A DNA stretch of 64,000 nt from Gautieria morchelliformis (GCA_015179125.1 WHVA01000274.1:1-64000); one strand, 5' to 3'; positions 21,756-32,365 are shown, counted from the stretch's first letter. Program-made: numbers and translations. The notes: a model not told the origin generated them from the letters alone.

Positions 21756-24151
21756 GTGTGGGAGTCCCCTTTTCGGAATTCAATGGTGTGGACGCGAGCG
21801 ACGGTTTCCCCAAAAATCTTTTCCTTGACGATCAAGTCAATGAGGTATTTCTTTTTGAGCTGGAACACCCGCGACACCAGGTCAGGCCTGTCCTGAGGAG
21901 TTTGTCCAGGCAACAATGCATCCAATACCTCCTGCCAGTTGGGATTGGCAGTCATGGTAATAAAGAGATCTGCCACACCATGCTTCCTTGAAATGGCCAG
22001 AGAGTTCTGCAGGTTTTCCTGCATGTCCCGTGTCCCCCCCTGAAATGTGGCAGGCAGAATGGATCTTGTGCCCAAGTTGTTTGGATCTCTGTCATTGTCA
22101 TTGCGATGAAAGGCATCCATCATCTGGTTATACATCTCAGCACGGAGAGTGTGTTGATTTGTCCTGATCCACCACAGCCTGCTTTGCTCTGCAGCGGCCC
22201 AAGAATCTACAATGTACTGCTGGAATAATTTGCCAGCGCGCAGGAGTGTTGTAGGTTCTTCTGTTCTCTGGAAGAGACGATAGGAATGGAACTGAATTTG
22301 GGTGACACGCCCACTTCGCTCATGCCCGTCTGGTAATTGGCGATAGCGAATACCAGGTTGCTACCCCAACTCTCCCCTGGGAAAGAGCAAGACATAGTGA
22401 AGAGAGGCATAGTTTGGATTCATATCGGATACCCTTTTAAAACGTCCACCTTTGAGCTGGACAATAATATCCCTAGGTTCAGGGATGATGCCATCTCCAG
22501 GAAGAACCACCGCAATCTCATCTGCAGTAGGGATATTATACCTCCTAGGATCCCTGTGTTCCCTGTACGTGAGCCTAGCCCGGATCTCACCATTCTGTCC
22601 CTGAGATCTGAGCCTCTCAGCCGCTTGTCTATATATGGGAACATGAGGATTGCATAAGAGGAGCATTTCCTGCAAGTCTCCCATGATAGTTGGAGACAGA
22701 CCTGGGTTACGGGTGTTCCTCTGTGCCAAAGCCAATGCTGGATCATATATATAAAGTTGGGCATACTGTATCCGCCTCCCAGGGTTAGGGATGAGAGAGC
22801 CATGAATATGATACAGTTCGCCCTGCAGCTTGAGGACATATGGACCACGACCCTCCTGAAGCAAATCTAGATCAAAGTCGGCTCCCAAGGAAGTGAATGC
22901 AAATGCAGCATTGTACTGCCTGATGTTCTGGCGAAACTATTTGGCCTCAGGGTCCTGGCCCTCTAAGAGCTGTCTCAATGGCTGAGGGAGCACTGGCAGC
23001 TCTGGAAGCTGCACCTCTCCTTCCATACAGCAATCACCAAATCTGGGCCGCCAATTTGAGGATCTCTGCAGGCGTTCTGCCATCCAGTGTAATGCTCCAC
23101 AGTCAGGGCAGGGAATAACCATGGGACCCAGATCATGACGCTGCACATCTGCCTCAATTATTCTAGAGCGACCAAGTGGAACAGGAGGAGGAGGTCGCTG
23201 AGGACGCTGCCGAGGTACAGGGAGTGGCTGAGGAGGCTGAGGAGGTGCAAGGAGTGGCTGAAGAGGCTGTGGAGGTGCAGGGAGTGGCTGAGGAGGCTGA
23301 GGAGGAGCAGGGAGTGGCTGAGGAGGCTGAGGAGGTGCAGGCAGTCGCTGAAGAGGCTGCAGAAGTGCAGGGAGTAGCCGAGGCATTGGTCTTACTGCAT
23401 TATCCTGAGCCCGCAATGCTGCGACCACTGCAGAACCTACTACAGGAGGTCTAGGAGCTGGTTGTAAAGGTGCCTGCCTGTGTCTTCCCAAGGGCTGTGC
23501 TGGGATAGGCTGTATACCAGCAGCATGAGCATGCAAATCTGCCACCGCTGTAGAGCCTACTACAGGTTGTCCAATTCCAGCCGCCTGAGCATGCAACTGA
23601 GCAATTGCTGCAGAACCTACTACAGGAGCTGGCTGTACAGGGTCTGGCCTATTTCTTCTCAGGGGCTGTAATGGTGGGATACCTGCTAACTGTGCACAAA
23701 GGGCTGCCACCTGCTCTCCAGGACTGGGATCAGGTGGATATGATGGCCCCGCAAGCATAGGAAGGTGCAATGGAGCTGGCTGTACAGGGTCTGGCCTATG
23801 TCCTCTCAGGGGCTGCCATGGTGTGATAACTGCTAACTGAGCACGAAGGGCTGCCACCTGCTCTGTAGGACTGGGATCAGGAGCAAGTGATTGCCCCGCA
23901 GGCATTGGTGGACGTGATGGCCCTGCCACAGGTTGTTGAAAAGGATCGGCTGCACTGCTTCTAGAAGGAGGGTGAGGGATGGCAAAAGGCGGTGGTGGAG
24001 GGGGTGGCTGGTTCTGAGCTCCAATATGCGCTCTCCGACGCGCTCTCCGATGACTGGGTGGTGTCATCACCTCCTGCCCCTCCCTCGCACTTTCACGCAC
24101 CCGCCGACGGTTGCTCTCTGGGGTAGATGGATCCCTGAGAAATGCAGGCAT
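21689..24151 (-). pseudogene. Helitron N-terminal and Rep (HUH endonuclease) region
   Basis: One frame runs from ATG at 24151 to 21689. Residues 1-330 or so are proline-rich with internal repeats (PPQPPQPLPA units), followed by a CPDC...CC cluster that may bind zinc. After an in-frame TAG at 22937 come FRQNIRQYNAAFAFTSLG and the Helitron helicase-like N-terminal domain (YNIPTADEIAVVLPGDG, ASLHYVLLFPRGE). A second in-frame TAG at 22361 precedes RYRQLPDGHERSG. A one-base loss near 21755 then breaks the frame exactly at the HUH motif (GLPHMHIL), whose second half opens the helicase frame. Rep normally nicks and joins single strands at the Helitron ends. Losing continuity at its catalytic histidines means this copy cannot supply it. 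Confidence 0.8.
23178..23400 (-). repeat. Coding minisatellite, proline/glutamine-rich
   Basis: Tandem units of about 30-36 bp (plus-strand core GGAGTGGCTGAGGAGGCTGA) encode repeated PAPPQPPQPL on the minus strand, inside the N-terminal linker of the Helitron protein. The unit length is a multiple of three, so the frame is kept. Opposite-strand frames through it are shadows. Confidence 0.8.
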
Positions 24152-24327
24152 AAGAGTAGAGAGAGGATAAAGATATCAATATCAGACTTACATCGCAAGC
24201 AGACTAAGGCAAACTCAGGGAAAACAGGCTGTGCGGGTATCTCAGATGGATTGCAAAGCCACTGATCCTAATATAAATACTGCAATAGCAGATACAGTTA
24301 CAAAAATGTACCAGAAAGGGGATAATA

Positions 24328-24590
24328 CCCAGGTAGGGTATGCAGTAGTGACTGGACAAATGCACTTGAAAAGTGCCTACAAAATGCCAAAAAAGCAAAG
24401 TTATAGCAAATAAGGACACAATAAGCATCAGGAAAAGGCAGATACAACAGCATAACACTCACCAGAAACACCCAGGTACTCAGTGCACCAGTGACAGGAC
24501 AAATATCACTTGAAAAGTGCCTAAAAAAGGCCAAAAAAGCGAAATTATAAATAACCAACATAAAAAGGCAGTTTTAGTAGCATCAAACTC
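24328..24590. repeat. Two-copy tandem repeat, about 143-bp period
   Basis: The block CACTTGAAAAGTGCCTA with surrounding words (ACTGGACAAAT or ACAGGACAAAT, GCCAAAAAAGC) occurs twice, starting near 24328 and 24471. It lies in the 5' leader of Helitron A, upstream of its first ATG. Confidence 0.65.
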
Positions 24591-25050
24591 ACCAGAAAGA
24601 ACCTAGACAGGATGTTAATGGAAGGGATACAGGTGGTGGGAGGGATGGGATGGGATGGGATGATGGTAGAAGGAGGGCAGAGGGGACTGGCTGCGCAGCG
24701 TCTGCCAGGTCAGCCAGCGCTGTACCGGCAAGCCCCAGAGACCGGTTGGTCTGGGCTGGGCCAGGGCCTAGGGCTCACGGCTGCGCCGCTCGCTCCGCTG
24801 ACCTAATTTTTACGTAACATTATTTGTCAGCGGTGCGCCCACAACCCACTGAGCGCGTTTCACTCTTAGACTAGGTGGATACCTGCGCTTCGCGTGGGGG
24901 TGCAAGTCAAATGCCTCGGTAAGGTCAAACACATCAGCAAAGTCAACCACCTTGGGTAAATCAAACTTGGGATAAGTCAAAGACATTCAGATAAGTAAAA
25001 TGCATCTTATTGATTAAAAGTAGCTCTAAGTAACACATTGAGGTAGGTAA

Positions 25051-25255
25051 TGTTATGACCATGCTGCTTGACCAACTCTGGTACCTCTGCACCTCCTCTG
25101 ACTCTATTCCGCAATGTCCACACTTCGACCTTTTGATCTCCTGTTCTTTCCTATTCACATATTTCCCCTTATGACTCTATTCACCAGCCTTCCTTACTTA
25201 ACCCTTAACATAGCAATTCCGGAGCATCAGGAGTTCCATTTTTTCCGCTATCAAT
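25051..25255 (+). mobile_element. LTR fragment inside a Helitron (fossil)
   Basis: The first roughly 200 bp of an LTR (TGTTATGACCATGCTGCTTG onward), sitting behind the same flank GGTAGGTAA as the complete solo LTR at 25440. It ends where the next Helitron 3' end begins. It is a partial copy made with the Helitron, not an independent insertion. Confidence 0.7.
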
Positions 25256-25439
25256 TCCCTGGGTGGGTACCCACACTTAACATGGGGGTGCAAGTCAAAT
25301 GCATCGGTAAGGTCAAACACATTGGGTGAATCAAACTTGGGATAAGTCAAACACATTCGGATAAGAAATTTTCATTCAGATAAGTCAAACTCTTCTTATT
25401 GATTGAAAGTAACTCTAAATAACACATCAAGGTAGGTAA

Positions 25440-26080
25440 TGTTATGACCATGCTCAACCAACTCCGGTACCCCCGCACCTCTGACTCTATTCCACAATGT
25501 CTGCACTTCAACCTTGTGATCCCCTTGTTCTTCACATATTTCCCCTAATGACTCTTTTCACCAGCATTCCATACTTGACCCTCAGCACAGCAAGTCCAGA
25601 GCGTCAGGAGTTCCATTTGTTCCGCTACCAATTAGACCCTTGGTCTTTTGCCTATTGTTCTTAGTTCTACACTGCACCCCCTTGTAGTTCCTCTTGTTTC
25701 GCATTAGGTACTTTTATTCTAGTTACTTGCACTGGAATTGCTTACCTCTACCTTCTGACATGTTGTCTCAGCTCTTTGTATAAAACCCAGTCATGTGTGC
25801 CTCTGTTCAGCAATCAGATAATCGACTTTGATATGTCACTCCCTTTGCACTGTCTCCGGTTCTTAGACCTGCAAGGCCTCTGTCTCTCTGACCTCCGTCT
25901 TCCAACTTGATTTCTCATATCCAACTTAACTCAATTCTTGAACCCTTACTACTTCAGTTACAATACTCAACCTCTTCCAACTTCCAATCTCAGATCTCCA
26001 AAATACTTAGGATGATAGTTGGGGGTGCAACATATAAGTTGGAGCTGCAGTCCTTTTAGATCCAAACCTGATACATAACA
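25440..26080 (+). mobile_element. Solo LTR in Helitron B (fossil)
   Basis: A 641-bp LTR, TGTTATGACC...GATACATAACA, with a 5-bp target duplication GGTAA (25435-25439 and 26081-26085). No internal retroelement sequence remains. Probably Ty3/gypsy type from its TGTTA-TAACA ends and 5-bp duplication. The same LTR at the same Helitron position in the other copies shows it was inserted before those Helitrons spread. Confidence 0.85.
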
Positions 26081-26099
26081 GGTAATGACTCTACACATT

Positions 26100-27060
26100 T
26101 CTCCCATGTCTCATGTCCCCTACCTCACATGTAGTGTGTCCTTGCCTGTAGTGTGTCATCACACTTTATCTGTCCTCACACGTATTGCATCCTCACATGT
26201 GGCATGTCCCCACACGTAGTGTGTCCCAAAGCATAGTGTGCGTAGTGTGTCTCCACATGTAGCATGTCTCCATATGTAGTGTGTCCCCACATGTAGTGTG
26301 TCCCCACATGCAGTACAGTGTGCATGGCATGTCCCACATGCATAACATGTCCCTCAAGTATTCTGTGTGTAGCATGTCCCTGGTTTGTAGCATGTTCCCA
26401 AACATAGCGTGTCCCTAAATTATAGCATGTGTGTCCCCCATGCATAGTGTGTCCACATGTGTAGCATGTCCCTACATGTAGTGTGTGTAGCGTGTCCCCC
26501 AAGTATAGCTTGTGTAGAATGTCCCTTGTTTGTAGTGTTTTCCCCTGTAGTGTGTCCCCTGTTTGTACCATGTCCCCCAAGCATAGTGTGTCCCCACATA
26601 TAGTGTGCACATCCCCATGCATAGCATGTGTGTCCCCATGCATAACATGCGTGTCTCCACGCATAACATGAGTGTCCCCAAGTATAGTGTGTGTGTCTCC
26701 ACGCATAACATGGGTGTCCCCAAGCATAGTGTGCGTGTCCCCAAGCATAGCGTGCGTGTCCCCACGCATAACATGCATGTCTCCATGCATAGCGTGCGTG
26801 TCCCCACGCATAACATGCATGTCTCCATGCATAGCGTGCGTGTCCCCAAGCATAGTGTGCGTGTCCCCACGCATAACATGAGTGTCTCCATGCATACCAT
26901 GAGTGTCTCCACACATAGCATGCGTGTCCCCAAGCATAGCGTGTGTGTCGCATCCCATGCATGTCTCCACGCATATGCATGTCCCCATGCATAGTGTGTG
27001 TAGCATGCCCCTCAAGTATAGCATGCATAGCATGTCCCAATGGCATGTGTAGCATATCCC
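26100..27060. repeat. 21-bp minisatellite, Helitron B
   Basis: Tandem array with unit close to GCATAGCGTGCGTGTCCCCA plus one base; units are regular from about 26600 to 26960 and more degenerate to the left. Because 21 is a multiple of three and the unit lacks stops, long open frames run through it in several frames on both strands (for example 27072-26176 minus, reading MHGDTHVMRGDTH). These are not genes. Confidence 0.9.
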
Positions 27061-27194
27061 CAAGGGCCTCAAAGTGAAGCAAGCAGAGGCTGTTACTGCT
27101 TATTAACTTTTAGCAAGCTCAGGGACATGTATCAATATCTATTTTGTGACATATACAGACATAAATAAAATAGTCAAGGAATCTATATTTAAGC

Positions 27195-27470
27195 AGCTCC
27201 TGTCATTAATTTTTAGCAAAGTCAGGATTATCTATTTTCGAAAAAATGTCAAGAAAATGTCCAGTACATGTAAGCTGAAGCTGTTATTAATTTTAGCAAA
27301 GTTAGGATTATCTATTTTTCGAAAAATGTCAAGAAAATGCACTGTACATTTAACCTGGAGCTGTTGTCAATTTTCACAAAGTCAGGATAATTTATTGATA
27401 TATATTTGCGAAAAAATGTCAAAAAAGCACAGTACATTGAAGCAGAAGCTGTTATTAATGCCCAGCCAAA
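27195..27470. repeat. AT-rich tandem units of about 75 bp
   Basis: Three to four units, each with TTAGCAAAGTCAGGATTATC, then a gap and AAAAAATGTCAAGAAAATG, then GAAGCTGTTATTAAT. The same array is at 30130-30400 in Helitron C. It lies just 5' of the minisatellite in the Helitron's own orientation. Non-coding. Confidence 0.8.
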
Positions 27471-28586
27471 GCCAGAGAAGCCCAGAGACTGACAGAGAAA
27501 CCCAGAGCCCAGCCAAAGCCATAGTAAGCCAGCCACCAGTATAGCCAGAGAGGAGTGGCTGGTAAGTGGCTTTACAGTAAATAAAACAATAAAACAAACC
27601 ACATTTAAAAGCAGAATCTCATTAATTTTAGAGGGAACTTATTGATGTCTATTTTCGAAAAAAAACCTGAAAAATATTGATATTAAAATACTTTTTTTTC
27701 AGCAGTCTTTGGATTTTATTTAAATCTATTTTCGCAAAAAAATAACAAAAATATAAAGCACATGTGAATGCAATATGATAAAAAAAAAGGAACCAATAAA
27801 ATTATAAACACAAATCAAATCAAATACATTGGAATGCATTAAAAAAGAGATATTACTTACCAATAGATAGCCAGCCAAGCCAATAGATAGTCAGCCAACC
27901 AAAGCCATAGACAGCCAGCCAGCTAAAGGAGGAGACAGCAGACAGAGCTGACAGCAGACAGCACCCAGATCAGACAGAGCACAGAGCAGACAGCGGACAG
28001 AGCAGACAGCGCAGAGCACAGGGCACAGGGCACAGAGCACATAGCGGACAGCAGACAGAGGAATCGCCGGTTGGGCAGGTTCCTGGCGTTATGTCCTTAC
28101 CGTTCGGCCTTTATACCGTGCGCGCGTGTCGTGCACGGACCACACTCGCGTATGCGCGCTCTGGTCGCGAACGGGTCACGTGACCACTGCGCAGCGTTCT
28201 CTCGCGGCTGCGCCGCTCGCCGCTGACCTAATTTGGAACGCAAACGGTCATGTGACCATGCTGCCCAGCGTTCTTGGCTCGCGGCTGCGCCGCTCGCGCG
28301 CTCCGCTGACAAACTAATGACCAAGCATTGGTCAGCATTTGTCAGCACGCCCACAACCTCCCACCTAGGCGCTTTCATATAGTGTAACTAGGTGGATACC
28401 CGCGCTTCGCGCGGGGGTGCAAGTCAAACGCCTCGGTAAGGTCAAACGCATCAGCAAGGTCAAACACCTTGGGTAAATCAAACTTGGGATAAGTCAAACA
28501 CATTTGGATAAGAAAATTTCATTCAGATAAGTAAAACACATTTTATTGATTGAAAGTAGCTCTAAGTAACACATCAAGGTAGGTAA

Positions 28587-29644
28587 TGTTATGACCATGC
28601 TGCTTGACCAACTCTGGTACCTCCATGCCTCCTCTGGCTCTATTCCACAATGTCCACACTTTGACCTTTTGATCCCCTTGTTCTTTACTATTCACATACT
28701 TCCCCTTTTGACTCTATTCACCGGCCTTCCCTACTTGACCCTTAGCATAGCAAGTCCGGAGCATCAGGAGATCCATTTGTTCCACTATCAATGTTACGAC
28801 TGTTCTGCTCAACCATCTCCACCATATCCACATATCCTCCGCACCACCTCTGCACCGCCTCCGCACCATCCGCAACCCTCTACCTCGACCCTTGTGATTT
28901 CAGTACCCCTGGCCACCTCCAGATACCGGCCCCCGTACTCGACCCTGAATACAGCAAGATACCATGTCCATAATTCCGTTTCTTCCGAGGCCTATTGTAC
29001 TTACTCGCCTTGTTCTTTGCCATTGTACTTACCCTACCCTGCACCCCCCTTGTCATCCCATTGTTCCGCATTAGTTACTTGCCCCATATGTCTATCCGAT
29101 TCTTGCACTCTCCGGAATTTGCTTAGTACCATACCATTACCTGTTGCTTCAGCTCTTTGTATAAACCCCCCTCATGTATGTCTCCGTTCCTGCAATCAGA
29201 TAATCAACTTCGATACGTGATTCCCTTCGCACTGTCTCCTGTTCTTAGCACAGCGGGTTTTGCTAGTCTTGTCTCCTTCCGCTCTCAACCCTCTGTCCTC
29301 CGCCTCTTCCGCCTCTTCCGACCTTTGTTCTCCGACCTTCGAACCTGGACTCTCAGTACTCTGTTCCTGACTTCTGCCTTCTCCGATATCCGCAAGTCAA
29401 TCCCGAAATACTTAGGACGGTAGTTCATCAGGGGTGCAACACATAAGTTGAAGCCGTTGTCCTTTCCAGTTCCGACCTCTGGGAATTCCAATACGTAACA
29501 ATCAATTAGACCCACATTCCCCTTGTTCTTTTGCCTATTGATTGTTCTTAGTTCTACCCGGCACCCCCTTGTAGTTCCTCTTGTTCGGTATTAGTTACTT
29601 ACTCCATTTATCCTAGTTACTTTGCTTGCACTGGAATTGCTTAC
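28587..29644 (+). mobile_element. Old LTR carried by Helitron C, split by a younger LTR (fossil)
   Basis: An LTR start TGTTATGACCATGCTGC follows the same flank GGTAA seen in Helitron B. It runs to 28791, is interrupted by the younger solo LTR, and continues from about 29506 to 29644, where the minisatellite begins. Broken; the older of two layers. Confidence 0.7.
28792..29500 (+). mobile_element. Younger solo LTR nested in Helitron C (fossil)
   Basis: A 709-bp LTR, TGTTACGACTG...AATACGTAACA, with a perfect 5-bp target duplication ATCAA (28787-28791 and 29501-29505). It is related to the older LTR around it (shared CAGCTCTTTGTATAAA and AATCAGATAATC). No internal region remains, so it arose by recombination between the two LTRs of a full element. 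Confidence 0.88.
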
Positions 29645-29965
29645 CACGCATAACATGCATGTCCCCAAGCATAGCGTGTATGTCCCCATGGATAGCATGC
29701 TTGTCCCCACGCATAACATGCGTGTCTCCACACATGCTGCATGCATAAAATGTGTGTCTCCAAGCATAACATGCGTGTCACCATGCATAGCATGCATGTC
29801 CCCAAGCATAGCGTGTGTGTCCCCACACATAACATGTGTGTCTCCATGCATAACATGAGTGTCTCCACACATAGCATGCATGTCCCCAAGCATAGCATGC
29901 ATGTCTCCACACATAACATGCATGTCTCCACGCATAACATGCGTGTCCCCATGCATAGTGTGTGT
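29645..29965. repeat. 21-bp minisatellite, Helitron C
   Basis: Units such as GCATAACATGCGTGTCTCCA plus one base, about 15 copies, followed by GCATAGTGTGTGTAGCATGCCC as in Helitron B. Frames through it on both strands are artefacts of the 21-bp period. Confidence 0.9.
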
Positions 29966-31047
29966 AGCATGCCCCTGAAGTATAGCATGCATAGCATATC
30001 CCCAAGGGCCCCAAAGTGAAGCAAGCAGAGGCTGTTACTACTTATTAACTTTTAGCAAACTCAGGGACATGTATCAATATCTATTTTGTGACATATACAG
30101 ACATAAATAAAATAGTCAAGGAAACCATATTTAAGCAGCTGCTGTCATTAATTTTTAGCAAAATCAGGATTATCTATTTTGCGAAAAAATGTCAAGAAAA
30201 TGTCCAGTACATGTAAGCTGAAGCTGTTATTAATTTTAGCAAAGTTAGGATTATCTATTTTTCGAAAAATGTCAAAAAAATGCACTGTACATTTAACCTG
30301 GAGCTGTTGTCAATTTCACAAAGTCAGGATAATTTATTGATATCTATTTGCGAAAAAATGTCAAAAAAGTACAGTACATTGAAGCAGAAGCTGTTATTAA
30401 TGCCCAGCCAAAACCAGAGAACCCAGAGACTGACAGAGAAACCCAGGGCCCAGCCAAAGCCATAGTAACAGCCACCAGTATAGCCAGAGAAGGAGTGCCT
30501 GGCAGCTTTACAGTAAATAAAACAACAAAAAAAACCACATTTAAAACTAGAACCTATTGTCAATAGGAACGAATAAAATTACCAACACAAATAAAATAAA
30601 ATACATGGCAATGCATTAACAAACAGATATTACCTACCAATAGATAGCCAGCCAGCCAAAGCAATAGACATCCAGCCAGCTAAAGGAGGAGACAGCAGAC
30701 AGCAGCCAGCAGCCAGAGCAGACAGCAGAGAGAGGAATCGGCGGTTGGGCAGGTTCCTGGCGTTACCTCCTTACCGTTCGGCCTTTATACCGCGCGCGCG
30801 TGTCGTGCACGGACCACGCTCGCGTATGCGCGCTCTGGTCGCGAACGGGTCACGTGACCGCTGCGCAGCGTTCTATGCTCGCGGCTGACCTAATTTGGAA
30901 CGCAAAGGGTCACGTGACCATGCTGCGCAGCGTTCTTGGCTCGCGGCTGCGCCGCTCGCGTCCGATTGGCCAGCTGACTAAGGCTGACCTAAAACCTGAC
31001 ATAAGCTCGACGCCCACAACCCACCGAGCTGTTTTCATATAGTGTAA

Positions 31048-32264
31048 TACCTTGAATGTGTCATCCAGCCCTTGCAATGCTCTGCAGTAATGGTGGCAAG
31101 GGCACTGTGAAAGAACAATAGTACAGAACCTTGGTCTTTAGCATCAACCGCCTGCCGAAAGGTATCCCCATGACGCCTGAGGTAAGATTTCAGATATGAA
31201 AAGGCTTCTTCAATTGGGTTGAGGTCCGGTGAATAAGGCGGCAAGTAGTATCGCCATACACCACTGTTAAAATGCTTAGCCTCCATTGAAACATAAAAAA
31301 CAACAGTAAATGACTTACCGCTCCTGGCAAATTTCTGAGACTTCTGCTGCATGGTGAATAGCGCAATTGTCCATGACAAGCACACTGCGGCGCTTAGGCC
31401 ATGGTTCATATGAGGCATGAGGTTGGTGATGAACTGGATAAACGAGGCTGAATCATAAGCCCCTTCCCACACATCCGAGTATATTATACCCTCTGCACTA
31501 AGGGCCGGTAAGAGAGATTACCTATATAATCCAAATGAATCAACAGTAGATGCACAAAGGAATATACACTCACCCAGTACCTTGTACAAACTTAGCTTTC
31601 ACTGAAGCTCTCTTTCCCTTGGGAGCCCATCCATTCAGACGATATGTGGTGCGACAATCAATACGGCTCTCGTCGATAAACACAAGACGCTCCGGGGACT
31701 CATGACCAATTTTGAAACCAAATAGAGTGCGCAAATTTTCATTGCGCTCGGCAGCGACCTTGGACAGCTGTGGAAAGCATGAGTAGACTAGAAGAGGGCG
31801 AAGCATTAGAACATACCTTTTTGCGGGTGAGACCAAGGTCTGTCATTGTGTCCCATAAGGTGCTGATTCCAACTGTTATCCCATACAGGCGCTGCATGAT
31901 TGTTTGTATCTCGTCCAAGTATAGGTCAGGGAACTGCTCTGTAAGCCGAAGAAGAAACTACAGTAATATACAAAGTGAGAAAATATGATCATCTTCACTC
32001 TGTAGTGGAAATGCTTACCTCCATTTCCTCTGGAGTCATAATCTTCCTTCTATTTCCCGTCTTTCCATGTCCCTGCATAACTACCTCACCAGTAGTACGC
32101 CACAATTGGAGGATGCGCTCGACAACACGTTTCGACATGTTCAGATCAAGTGCGATGTCATCGATCTTCTTCTCCCGTGTGAACCATTGGTAAATTACAC
32201 GCTTCCGGAGGTCTTCAGAGTACGTTTGACGCTCCCTTTGGTGTTCATGCATGTAGCGAGGCAT
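31048..32264 (-). CDS. Tc1-like transposase (IS630-Tc1-mariner), last codons displaced
   Basis: Transposase of about 340 residues on the minus strand, starting at ATG 32264 ([20 protein letters not shown]). An N-terminal helix-turn-helix ([20 protein letters not shown]) is followed by the DDE domain: first Asp in [10 protein letters not shown], second in [12 protein letters not shown], and Glu in [13 protein letters not shown] about 34 residues later. Short GT-AG introns separate the blocks, for example one after EEME near 32020-31955, one after TRKK near 31818-31770, one after KFVQG near 31580-31510, and one after EICQER near 31315-31263. No lesion was noted in the exons. The reading frame ends in the Helitron stack: the sequence stops after SRY, and the missing end (TTG TAG) is found beyond the stack at 18801-18807, giving GWMTHSRYL, which matches the GWMKDSGYL end of the second Tc1-like copy. 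Confidence 0.8.
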
Positions 32265-32289
32265 CCAGTACAAGTACAAGTATGTAATA

Positions 32290-32330
32290 TCACGTGAGCG
32301 TCACGTGTCACGTGACGTGTTACGCGTCAA
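32290..32330. repeat. Palindrome-rich CACGTG segment
   Basis: Three overlapping CACGTGA/TCACGTG words form inverted repeats just upstream of the Tc1-like transposase start. They could be part of its terminal repeat or E-box-like promoter sites. No further support. Confidence 0.4.
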
Positions 32331-32365
32331 AGAGAATAGTGTGTGCAGAGATAGGAAGTCCAGGT

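Larger units (their letters stand above)
18808..24870 (-). mobile_element. Helitron A (Rep-helicase-bearing copy)
   Basis: A 6.06-kb Helitron read on the minus strand. Its 5' end is TCTAAGAGTGAAACGCGC (at 24870), with the canonical TC start. Its 3' end has a short hairpin (CGCGAAGCGCG) followed by GGTACCCACCTAG, ending in CTAG (CTRR) at 18808 and followed by T, the host base expected for insertion between A and T. It carries a Rep domain and a PIF1-type helicase, both now broken. It is the last of three Helitrons placed head to tail, with Helitron B directly at its 5' end. Confidence 0.85.
24871..28387 (-). mobile_element. Helitron B (non-autonomous, composite)
   Basis: On the minus strand it runs from 28387 (TTACACTATATGAAAGCGCC) to a CTAG 3' end at 24871. 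Its 5' 60 bp match Helitron C and share GTTGTGGGCG with Helitron A. It encodes no Rep or helicase; it holds a 21-bp minisatellite, AT-rich tandem units of about 75 bp, and LTR insertions. It is itself composite: a decayed second 3' end at 25259 (CTGG) repeats the sequence of 24871-25258, so 24871-25258 is a 3'-terminal piece of another copy abutting the main body (25259-28387). Confidence 0.75.
28388..31047 (-). mobile_element. Helitron C (non-autonomous)
   Basis: On the minus strand it runs from 31047 (TTACACTATATGAAAACAGC) to a CTAG 3' end at 28388, with the GCGCGAAGCGCGGG hairpin. It is a sibling of Helitron B: same 5' end, same AT-rich tandem units, same 21-bp minisatellite and the same old LTR insertion. 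Its 5' end directly follows the Tc1-like transposase sequence AGGTA, and Helitron A's 3' end is followed by TTTGTAG, so the three-element stack fills a single insertion site. No coding capacity. Confidence 0.82.

Noticed and set aside
23176-23454. Plus-strand frame rich in Glu/Val/Ala (EEAEEVQGVA repeats)
   Set aside because: Antisense shadow of the PAPPQPPQPL minisatellite in the Helitron protein.
26176-27072. Long minus-strand frames (up to 298 codons) reading MHGDTHV repeats
   Set aside because: They are produced by a stop-free 21-bp minisatellite whose period is a multiple of three; several frames on both strands stay open together.
26100-29965. CRISPR-like array
   Set aside because: Units of 21 bp abut directly with no unique spacers; this is a eukaryotic minisatellite in a transposon.
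29591-30024. Similar His/Met/Gly/Asp repeat frames on both strands
   Set aside because: Same 21-bp minisatellite in Helitron C, not a gene.
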